From Pirellulaceae bacterium (GTDB lineage Bacteria; Planctomycetota; Planctomycetia; Pirellulales; Pirellulaceae), in contig JADLDX010001039.1 in NCBI GenBank assembly GCA_020846515.1, positions 1-9,631 of the forward strand: a stretch of 9,631 nucleotides of DNA, read 5' to 3'. The translations under genes and the position numbers were made by a program. Within the stretch, counting starts at the first letter, position 1. Each line of letters begins with the position of its first letter. Under the pieces are notes generated by a model that had not been told where the DNA came from, made no database searches, and saw only the letters and a program-made list of their open reading frames with translations. Of the stretch, positions 1-5,760 are shown in pieces.

Positions 1-244
1 AGCTCCGATGGGCGCTTGGCCTCCGTCTGGGCTTGAAGATGCTGATCGCACCCTACGCAAAAAAACGCGAGACATACCGCCGCCAGACAGACTGCTCTTC
101 GGGAATTCATTGTTTATTGCTTTTAAACAACGGCCAGGCGCACTTCGGAGACGCTGATCGCCTGCCGCGAAATCATGTGCGCTATGTGAGTGGTTACAAT
201 CGTTCCGCACGCGATTGTAACACTCTCTGCAGCACAGCGTGATA
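1..244. other. Window start without a supported complete gene
   Basis: No complete gene is convincing here. Frame 1 on the + strand is open from the window edge and ends at a TGA at 34-36, reading SSDGRLASVWA; this could be the last residues of a gene that lies mostly outside the window, but eleven residues prove nothing. Frame 2 is also open from the edge until a TGA at 155-157, so openness alone does not separate them. A short + strand reading frame at 33-242 has low-complexity, unrecognisable content and no clear ribosome binding site. The only structured element seen is the hairpin at 188-225. Confidence 0.4.
188..225 (-). terminator. Hairpin downstream of the calpain-like gene
   Basis: The arms gttacaatcg (193-202) and cgattgtaac (212-221) are perfectly complementary over 10 bp. 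The stem extends by four more pairs, gagt (188-191) with actc (222-225), around one bulged G at 192. The loop is 9 nt. It begins about 20 nt beyond the TGA stop of the minus-strand protease gene, the right place for a transcription end. Neither strand has a T-run after the stem, so it is not a textbook intrinsic terminator; it may act with Rho or as a 3'-end stabiliser. Its role is inferred from position. Confidence 0.45.
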
Positions 245-2698
245 TCAGAGGAGCGCTTCGCTCAGTAACGAGTCCAGTTGATCAAACAGGACATCCACGG
301 CCTCGGGCGTTAAGTGGCCAGATGTCTCCAGGTCCTGATAGTCAAATGCACAATCAATGGCTAACGCATAGAGTTGATCGGGCGTGGCCGCACCCTGCAT
401 GTCGAATGGACCGTCGGTCAGACTATCAATCAAACCGCCTTCTTGGCTGTCGTTCTGGCCGTCGTTCTGAGCGTGGCTCAGGTCGGTCTCAACAGAGTGT
501 TGGTTGGAGAAGGCATCCATCGATACCCACGCTTCGGTATTCAGACTGCTGCGCACTGTCGGCGATGCACGCAGGACAGTACCACCGCTGACGATCGCGG
601 TACTGAATGGAGTGGCTACGGAGAACATCGAACAGTTGGCTTGCAATTGAGCCCAAGTTAGGGGCGATGGGTGCATCATGCCCCATGGATTGTGCAGCGT
701 GAATTGTTGCGTGGAAGAATTGTAAGATGCAACCGTGTAGGCATGCGAGCCAACCAGCCCAAGTCCCGCTGTACCTTTCGTGCCGATGGTCACTGCTTTG
801 CCACTGTTGAGAGCATTGATCAGAGTTTGTGCCGTCGAACTAGATGTGTAGTAGGCCGTGCCGTTGGTGCCTAGCACCTGAGCATTGACAGTACCCATCC
901 ATCCGCCTTCGATGCCGCTAAAGGTATTGGTACCATTGCGATTGGCCTTGCCGGTGGCATTCCACTGGGCGTACGCCTTCTCTGCCAGTGCGATCCACAA
1001 GGGGACAGATGATCCGGCTAAAGACAGGCCAGCATTGGAGTAAGCAAATGTATTGTTGGCGTACGATGCCAGTTGGCGATTGACCGTGACGTAATTGGCC
1101 GTTCCGGTGCCTCCAGCAAACCCATCGCTGATGGTGCCATCTGGTGCATAGAACATACTGTAGGTGCCCGTGTAAAAACGGACGGTGAACGTACCATCGC
1201 CATTATCGATGAACATGTTGGTAATAGCAGTTGGGTTGCGTTGGGCGATGGCACCGAGCGCGGCAATGAAGTAGCAATCTCCCAGTTGGCCCTGCTTCTG
1301 ATCGGTCAAGGTTGGTGAACCATTGAACAGCGTGCCTGCAGCGGTGCGGTAGGTGATGCCCGAACCAGTAATGGTTGGTAGATCGGTACCCAAAAACCAC
1401 TTGTCGACCAGGATGGTCAACAAAGAATTGGTGCTTCCCGCCGCTAAATTGCCGGCTGCATTGCCTTGATACGTCGCATTGGCAGCGTTGCTGTTGACGA
1501 CGTTGCTGGCTAAGACTTGCACGTACCCGGGCATGGCATAGTTGACCGCGTTGGCCACGATGTAACGCAAGTCGCTCAACTCAGTCGCATCCACTGCGCC
1601 GTCGGTGCCCGTACTGCGCAGGATCTGCATCACGTCCGTGCGATTTAATGATCCGTCTGCAAACAGGGTCGTTACCAGGCTCGATAGTTGGCTATTGGCA
1701 ATGCCATTGGCAGCTAACACGCTGACGGTCGCCGTGCTGTTAATCGCGCCGCTGCGGGCCGTTACGGTCAGACTGCCATTGCTAGGGGCTGTCAACAACC
1801 CGCTGTTCGTGATGGTGCCAGCGCTGGTGGACCAGGTTGGGGTTACGTTCATGGTTTGATTGAATTGATCGCGTCCGCTGACGGAGAACTGTTGGGTGGC
1901 ACCGGCTGAAACACTGCTGGTGCCTGGGGTAATCGTCATGCCCGCTAAAGTTTGCGTAACGTTGACATTGAAGTTGAGCGTGCTTGTACCGCTGGTGGCA
2001 CGGAATCGATAAGTGCCTGCACGATTGAACGCAATGGTTGTGTTGGTCCCCGATGTGCTGATCGATGAGGTTCCACCGCTGGGGGCGGACAGCAAAGTAA
2101 TGCTGGCTGCTAAGGAGGTTGTAAATGTCTGTCGAGTGACATTAGTCGTCCAAGTGCCTTCTGGGGCGATTGTTGTGCTGCCGGCTTGCAGAGTTAATGC
2201 TGCCTGACGGACAGTAACGCGCTGCGTGGCGTTAACCGCCGCCCCGCTCTTGTCCGTAATGGTGACTCGCAGGTCATATATACCTGGCTTGGTAAAGGTC
2301 ACGTTTGTCGACTTGGCCGCGTTGGTACCGTTGGTAGTAAATGAGGCCGAGCCGCCAGTGGGTGTAGCTGTGGTTCGCCATGAATAAGTCAGCAAGGATT
2401 CGCTTTGATCGTCTCTGCCCAGCACGGACAAAGATGTCGTAGTGCCATTGATAGTTGTGCCACCCGTTACGGTGATGGCTCGGGCTACTGAGGGCGCAAC
2501 ATTTTTGGCGACTTTAACTACCGCTGCTGCTGCTTTGGGTTTGGCTTTCGAAGCGCCGAACATGTCGAGTGCGTCTATGGCATGCTCCGCCGTGTTGATC
2601 GACATCAACATGCGGGCTTCCAACTGTTCGAGGTTTAGCGGAGTGGGGCGATGATTTTTCGAACCACTGGCTGCCAAATGTCGTGACGTATCGGCCAT
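245..2698 (-). CDS. Secreted multidomain calpain-like cysteine protease (LEPR-XLL N-terminus)
   Basis: Predicted papain-fold calpain (peptidase family C2) of 817 aa, numbered here from the ATG at 2698. The catalytic core lies near residues 460-690. QGQLGDCYF carries Cys475, GSHAYTV carries His652 and LHNPWG carries Asn670, so the full triad is present and activity is plausible. The N-terminus has LEQLEARMLMS at about 23-33, matching the planctomycete LEPR-XLL motif linked to exported proteins; there is no classical signal peptide. Then come Ser/Thr/Gly-rich beta-sandwich regions resembling PKD/Ig-like repeats (about 70-165 and 165-250) and a BIG2-like domain (about 252-328). Two degenerate EF-hand-like loops follow (about 344-381). 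The tail is acidic (about 735-817). Reading continues upstream to a TTG at 2728, but the ATG is preferred because GGGGA sits 6 nt before it. Likely acts at or outside the cell surface; substrate unknown. Transcribed alone, 296 bp from the helicase. The family call is strong, the boundaries of the Ig-like regions approximate. Confidence 0.9.
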   Translation of the reverse strand: MADTSRHLAASGSKNHRPTPLNLEQLEARMLMSINTAEHAIDALDMFGASKAKPKAAAAVVKVAKNVAPSVARAITVTGGTTINGTTTSLSVLGRDDQSESLLTYSWRTTATPTGGSASFTTNGTNAAKSTNVTFTKPGIYDLRVTITDKSGAAVNATQRVTVRQAALTLQAGSTTIAPEGTWTTNVTRQTFTTSLAASITLLSAPSGGTSSISTSGTNTTIAFNRAGTYRFRATSGTSTLNFNVNVTQTLAGMTITPGTSSVSAGATQQFSVSGRDQFNQTMNVTPTWSTSAGTITNSGLLTAPSNGSLTVTARSGAINSTATVSVLAANGIANSQLSSLVTTLFADGSLNRTDVMQILRSTGTDGAVDATELSDLRYIVANAVNYAMPGYVQVLASNVVNSNAANATYQGNAAGNLAAGSTNSLLTILVDKWFLGTDLPTITGSGITYRTAAGTLFNGSPTLTDQKQGQLGDCYFIAALGAIAQRNPTAITNMFIDNGDGTFTVRFYTGTYSMFYAPDGTISDGFAGGTGTANYVTVNRQLASYANNTFAYSNAGLSLAGSSVPLWIALAEKAYAQWNATGKANRNGTNTFSGIEGGWMGTVNAQVLGTNGTAYYTSSSTAQTLINALNSGKAVTIGTKGTAGLGLVGSHAYTVASYNSSTQQFTLHNPWGMMHPSPLTWAQLQANCSMFSVATPFSTAIVSGGTVLRASPTVRSSLNTEAWVSMDAFSNQHSVETDLSHAQNDGQNDSQEGGLIDSLTDGPFDMQGAATPDQLYALAIDCAFDYQDLETSGHLTPEAVDVLFDQLDSLLSEALL

Positions 2699-2704
2699 TG
2701 CTCG

Positions 2705-2709
2705 TCCCC
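2705..2709 (-). promoter_or_regulatory. Ribosome binding site choosing the calpain-like start
   Basis: On the minus strand GGGGA is followed by the 6-nt spacer cgagca and then ATG at 2698-2696. This spacing favours the ATG over the in-frame TTG ten codons upstream at 2728. The call rests on match and spacing only. Confidence 0.5.
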
Positions 2710-2854
2710 GAAGAAATGCATGATGCAAAACATATGCGGTGGGGCTTCGCCAGCAGAAAATCGAGTTTTAAGATCAGCTTGCCCCTCTGAACCCTAGTGC
2801 GCTTGGATTCGATGAGCAAACCAGTTCGCGGTTGAAATGCATCTATCGGAAAAT

Positions 2855-2949
2855 CGACGCTTCAAACACTGCGCAAGCCACAGCACATACGTAGAGTGCA
2901 ATAAAAAATCCGCAGTTGTGGGACTGCGGATTTGATTTTTGAAGCGTCG
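2855..2949. repeat. 12-bp perfect inverted repeat enclosing the terminator
   Basis: cgacgcttcaaa (2855-2866) is exactly complementary to tttgaagcgtcg (2938-2949). The arms bracket the 2906-2933 terminator hairpin, giving a nested element of 95 bp. No flanking target-site duplication is visible. The element could be a relic of a small mobile element, a long-range RNA stem or a protein-binding site; the sequence does not decide between these. Confidence 0.55.
2906..2933 (-). terminator. Intrinsic terminator of the DEAD-box helicase gene
   Basis: The arms aaatccgcagt (2906-2916) and actgcggattt (2923-2933) form a perfect 11-bp stem with a 6-nt loop. On the minus strand the stem runs into a T-run (ggattttttattg), as expected for a Rho-independent terminator about 62 nt past the helicase stop. 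On the + strand it is followed by gattttt, so it could also work in reverse, although no + strand gene is seen to need it. Confidence 0.8.
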
Positions 2950-2956
2950 TTATATT

Positions 2957-2984
2957 TCGCTGTTTTAACCAGGGAAAACAGCGA
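2957..2984. terminator. Second hairpin just past the helicase stop
   Basis: The arms tcgctgtttt (2957-2966) and aaaacagcga (2975-2984) make a perfect 10-bp stem with an 8-nt loop. It starts about 10 nt after the helicase TAG. On the minus strand the stem is followed by aatataac rather than a T-run, while on the + strand it is followed by tttt. It may therefore be a 3'-end stabilising hairpin for the helicase mRNA or half of a tandem termination region with 2906-2933. Confidence 0.5.
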
Positions 2985-2994
2985 TTTTCACAGA

Positions 2995-5193
2995 CTAGTC
3001 TCGTTTGCCTGGTTTGCGTTTTTCCGGCCGTGCCGATCGTTCCGGCCGTCGGGCTGGACGTCCGTCACCGTCGGCTAAACGAGAGATTCGTAGCGAACGG
3101 CCACCAATTTTAGTCTGGCCGAGCGATTCAAGCACTTCCGACGGCATGCCCTGTGGCAAGTCAACAGTGCTGTAACGATCGAAAATTTCGATGCGGCCTA
3201 TGAACGCGCTATCGATGCCAGCTTCGTTAGCGATCGCGCCCACGATGTTGCCGGGTTTAACTTGATGAGCGTGGCCAACTTCCACTCGATACGTTTCCAG
3301 TTGTCCATTGCCGAAGGAACCCGAGGTACCTCGACTGCTGCGACTGCTGCCTACGCGGGCTCGCATATCTCGATCGCCGCGCGGTGCACGACTATCGCCT
3401 CGATCGCCTCGGTCATCACGACGGCCTTCACGATAGTTGTCGCGATAACCATCTCGGCGATCGCCACGACGGTCGCTCATACGATCGTCACGTCGACCCG
3501 CATCAAACTCGGGTTGCTTGAATTCGTCGCGTAGCAAGAATGGTTTCTTGCCCTGAATCATGCCTGCCAAGGCGGCTGCAATCTGTTCAATGGGCACATC
3601 GTTCTCTTGACGATATTGGCTGACGATCGACAGGAACGTTTCCAGTTCCGGATGGGACAAAGCGCCCGTGATCCGTTCGTGAAAACGAGCCACGCGCTGT
3701 TTGTTGATGGCCCGATTGGTCGGAAATTCCATCTGTTCAATCTTTTGACGCGTGGCGATTTCCAAACGTCGCAGCTTCCCACGATCGCGTGGTCCGATAA
3801 ACAAGATCGCTTCGCCACTTCGTCCGGCTCGACCCGTGCGTCCAATGCGGTGCACATAGGCTTCGCTATCGAAGGGCAGGTCGTAGTTAATTACGTGGCT
3901 AATTCGCTGCACGTCCAACCCACGTGCGGCTACGTCGGTGGCCACAACAATATTGATCTTGCCGCCGCGCAGGTTTTCGATAATGCGTTCGCGCTGCTTC
4001 TGTGGAATGTCGCCATTAAGCGCCACCGCACGATGGCCATGCTGATTGAGGTACTCAGCCAAAGGTTCCGTGGTGCTCTTGGTCTTGACAAAGACGATCA
4101 CGCCATCGATGGGTTCGGCTTCGAACAATCGCGCCAGCGCTTGCTCTTTCTGACCAGGTGCGGCGATCACGTAACGTTGGCGAATCGTATCTGCGGTCGC
4201 TGTACGTTGTTGAATGGTGATCTCGGCCGGCTTCCTCAAGTACTGCTGAGCCATTTTGCGAATGACATCGGGCAGTGTGGCTGAGAACAGAGCGATCTGA
4301 CGCTTTTCAGGTACCGATTGCAGGACCCATTCAACGTCTTCTGCGAAACCCATACGCAACATTTCGTCGGCTTCATCCAACACCAGACAGCGGAGGCCGT
4401 CCAGCTTGAGCGAACCGCGGCGCATGTGATCCATGACGCGACCAGGTGTACCCACGACCACGTGAGAACCACGATCCAGCTGGCGGAACTGAACCATGTA
4501 ATCTTGGCCACCATAAATGGCCGCCACGCGAATGGCTCGCACACCACCGGCGTAACGCTCAAACGCCTCGGCGACCTGAATGGCCAACTCACGTGTCGGG
4601 GTCAGCACGAGCACTTGCGTTTGAGGATTGCTCAAGTCCATCGTTTGCAGCAAAGGCAGGGCAAACGCAGCTGTCTTGCCGGTGCCCGTCTGCGCTTGAC
4701 CAATCAAGTCGCGACCAGCTAACAAATGCGGAATCGATTGAGCCTGGATGGGAGTCGGTGTGACGTACCCAGAGTCTTCCAATGCCTTGACGAGATTGAC
4801 ATTCAATCCCAATGCAAGGAACGGAGAAACCGCCGGTCCTTCAGCTTCTAGCTCTTCGAGTGATGAATCGTCGTTCATAGTGCTATCAAACGCAGTGTCG
4901 GCGGTTGAGCTAGTGAGCATTGATTCCGGTTCAGGCGTCTGTGACGCAGATAGCTCTGTGTCTGTAAAACTTGAAACAGTTAGGTCTGAAACAGCTAACT
5001 CTGAAACAGTTAACTCAGAGACACCTAACTCGGAGACTGTGGACTCTGTATCAGGCAATTCTGGGGCAGACGCCTCAGTATTGAGAGAGTCGGCAGACAA
5101 TGACTCATTGGGTGTGGAAACGGTGGAATCGGAATCGGCGGAACTGGACAATGTCGACGCGGCCTCATCGGCCGCAGATAGGATGGCGGACAA
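2995..5193 (-). CDS. deaD: DEAD-box ATP-dependent RNA helicase, DeaD/CsdA type
   Basis: Unwinds or remodels structured RNA using ATP; DeaD/CsdA homologues act in ribosome assembly and mRNA turnover, notably in the cold. The 732-aa product shows the helicase motifs in order: Q motif around F125 and PTPIQ (146-150), Walker A AQTGTGKT (167-174), PTRELA (199-204), TPGR (249-252), DEAD (273-276), SAT (304-306), ATDVAARGLD (418-427) and HRIGRTGRAGR (448-458). A DbpA-like RNA-binding domain follows at about 633-706, after an Arg/Asp/Gly-rich linker (about 567-620); the tail is basic. Residues 1-122 are an unusual acidic Ser/Thr/Glu-rich extension with no Lys or Arg. The start is a TTG preceded by AGAGG at 6-nt spacing, with an in-frame TAG directly upstream. 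Alternative ATG starts at 4920 and 4878 would remove the extension, and the latter would give an N-terminus of ordinary family length. Function is confident; the paralogue symbol and exact start are less so. Confidence 0.93.
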   Translation of the reverse strand: MSAILSAADEAASTLSSSADSDSTVSTPNESLSADSLNTEASAPELPDTESTVSELGVSELTVSELAVSDLTVSSFTDTELSASQTPEPESMLTSSTADTAFDSTMNDDSSLEELEAEGPAVSPFLALGLNVNLVKALEDSGYVTPTPIQAQSIPHLLAGRDLIGQAQTGTGKTAAFALPLLQTMDLSNPQTQVLVLTPTRELAIQVAEAFERYAGGVRAIRVAAIYGGQDYMVQFRQLDRGSHVVVGTPGRVMDHMRRGSLKLDGLRCLVLDEADEMLRMGFAEDVEWVLQSVPEKRQIALFSATLPDVIRKMAQQYLRKPAEITIQQRTATADTIRQRYVIAAPGQKEQALARLFEAEPIDGVIVFVKTKSTTEPLAEYLNQHGHRAVALNGDIPQKQRERIIENLRGGKINIVVATDVAARGLDVQRISHVINYDLPFDSEAYVHRIGRTGRAGRSGEAILFIGPRDRGKLRRLEIATRQKIEQMEFPTNRAINKQRVARFHERITGALSHPELETFLSIVSQYRQENDVPIEQIAAALAGMIQGKKPFLLRDEFKQPEFDAGRRDDRMSDRRGDRRDGYRDNYREGRRDDRGDRGDSRAPRGDRDMRARVGSSRSSRGTSGSFGNGQLETYRVEVGHAHQVKPGNIVGAIANEAGIDSAFIGRIEIFDRYSTVDLPQGMPSEVLESLGQTKIGGRSLRISRLADGDGRPARRPERSARPEKRKPGKRD
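4966..5040 (-). repeat. 15-bp tandem repeat encoding a V-S-E-L pentapeptide series
   Basis: Five consecutive pentapeptides in the helicase N-terminal extension (residues 52-76) read TVSEL, GVSEL, TVSEL, AVSDL and TVSSF. At DNA level these are 15-bp units with diverged third positions, for example ctctgaaacagttaa beside gtctgaaacagctaa on the + strand. The period is a multiple of three, so unit gain or loss would keep the frame. Synonymous divergence between units suggests an older duplication kept for its protein sequence. Confidence 0.75.
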
Positions 5194-5199
5194 ACTGAA

Positions 5200-5204
5200 C
5201 CTCT
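5200..5204 (-). promoter_or_regulatory. Ribosome binding site supporting the TTG start of the helicase
   Basis: The minus strand reads AGAGG, a 6-nt spacer ttcagt, then TTG. The in-frame TAG at 5205-5203 overlaps this motif, so TTG at 5193 is the earliest possible start. Neither internal ATG candidate (4920, 4878) has an equally good purine-rich motif, although GGAA lies 4 nt upstream of the one at 4920. Confidence 0.5.
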
Positions 5205-5480
5205 AACTGTCAATGCGAAGAAGCAATTCCCCAATCAAGTGAGACCGGCAGAACGGCTGAATAAACAGCTAATTCGCTTCTGGCAGTCACTCTCGGCCAA
5301 GTACAACTCGGTCATTGGGCCGTGTGATCGAACGCATTTCAGTGGGCTCAGTCCCCTTCCAATAGTGAATCCGCAGATCCATAAGGGTTCAAACCTGTAG
5401 CTTTCCGAGCAAAGCATCCATCAGGCCTTTAAGATTACCTGATTTCGCCAAAAGCACAAACCGAAATTTACTCTTCGTAA

Positions 5481-5558
5481 ACGAATCGCTCCGCGACTGG
5501 TTGTAGACGAATCGCTCCGCGACTCGTCAAGCTGTTGTAGACGTGTCGCTCCGCGACT
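5481..5558. repeat. Three copies of an 18-bp hairpin-forming repeat
   Basis: acgaatcgctccgcgact occurs at 5481-5498 and 5507-5524, and acgtgtcgctccgcgact at 5541-5558. The last two copies are preceded by ttgtag and followed by cgtc, so the longer unit is about 28 bp. Within a unit acgaatcgc and gcgactcgt pair with one mismatch around a tcc loop, so each copy can fold on itself. Spacing is irregular (8 and 16 bp between copies), unlike CRISPR. This resembles REP-type dispersed intergenic repeats. Confidence 0.75.
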
Positions 5559-5608
5559 CGTCGATTCTTCTGGATGGAATTTGTAGGCGTCGATCTTAAT
5601 GAGGCCGA

Positions 5609-5665
5609 AAACCGTGGGCTAGCGCCCTGCGGCTAATCAGCCGCAAGCGCGCTAGCGTCCGGTTT
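5609..5665. repeat. Three-tier intergenic palindrome
   Basis: One 57-nt segment folds symmetrically. Outer stem: aaaccg (5609-5614) with cggttt (5660-5665). Middle stem: gctagcgc (5618-5625) with gcgctagc (5649-5656). Inner stem: tgcggct (5628-5634) with agccgca (5639-5645), closed by an aatc loop. The internal loops are 3/3 and 2/3 nt, and 21 base pairs form in total. There is no T-run, so it is better viewed as a REP-like element or structured RNA than a terminator. I recall similar GCTAGCGC palindromes as common between genes in Pirellulales, from memory only. Confidence 0.7.
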
Positions 5666-5704
5666 AGCCCGACTAAAGACCGATGCCGATTTGTAAAAGC
5701 AAAG

Positions 5705-5729
5705 AGCCCCGCCACGGAGTGCCGGGGCT
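5705..5729 (-). terminator. Intrinsic terminator of dnaE2
   Basis: agccccg (5705-5711) pairs perfectly with cggggct (5723-5729); after a C/C mismatch, cac and gtg add three pairs around a gga loop. On the minus strand the stem is followed by the T-rich ctttgctttta. It lies about 32 nt beyond the dnaE2 stop, the expected place. The stem may itself be a dispersed repeat recruited as a terminator. Confidence 0.7.
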
Positions 5730-5760
5730 ACATGGGGGCAGTAAGGGCTATCGTCTGCCG

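Larger units (their letters stand above)
2699..2994. other. Intergenic gap between calpain-like gene and helicase gene
   Basis: About 296 bp. The helicase-proximal half holds two hairpins (2906-2933 and 2957-2984) and a 12-bp inverted repeat that encloses the first (2855-2866 with 2938-2949). The calpain-proximal half (2699-2850) must contain the protease promoter and leader, but I see no convincing -35/-10 pair there. Confidence 0.5.
5206..5760. other. Repeat-rich intergenic region between helicase and dnaE2
   Basis: About 555 bp with no supported gene. The helicase-proximal part (5206-5460) probably holds the helicase promoter and leader, but no clear -35/-10 pair was recognised; a weak 6-bp inverted pair, atcagg with cctgat, lies near 5420-5445. 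From 5481 on the region is dense in structure: three 18-bp hairpin-forming repeats (5481-5558), a 57-nt palindrome (5609-5665) and a terminator-like stem (5705-5729). A short minus-strand reading frame at 5235-5417 has no recognisable content. Confidence 0.55.

Noticed and set aside
33..242. A 69-codon + strand frame at the window start.
   Set aside because: Runs through the hairpin at 188-225, no recognisable content, no supporting ribosome binding site.
2699..2728. TTG at 2728 as the start of the calpain-like protein.
   Set aside because: The ATG at 2698 has GGGGA at good spacing and puts the LEPR-XLL-like motif at a more usual distance from the N-terminus.
3607..4284. A 225-codon + strand reading frame within the helicase gene.
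   Set aside because: It is antisense to the conserved helicase motifs, its translation has no recognisable motif and it has no clear ribosome binding site; long antisense openness follows from the codon bias of the real gene.
4748..5206. A 152-codon + strand frame with a Ser-Glu-Thr repeat.
   Set aside because: The repeat is the complement of the 15-bp repeat in the helicase extension. The minus-strand frame continues into the helicase domains, so it is the better explanation.
5380..5400. A ggttcaaacc stretch like a tRNA T-arm.
   Set aside because: The flanking bases do not form the 5-bp T stem, and no acceptor or anticodon stem fits around it.
5481..5558. CRISPR array.
   Set aside because: Only three short copies with spacers of 8 and 16 bp; far too short and irregular, and no cas gene is near.
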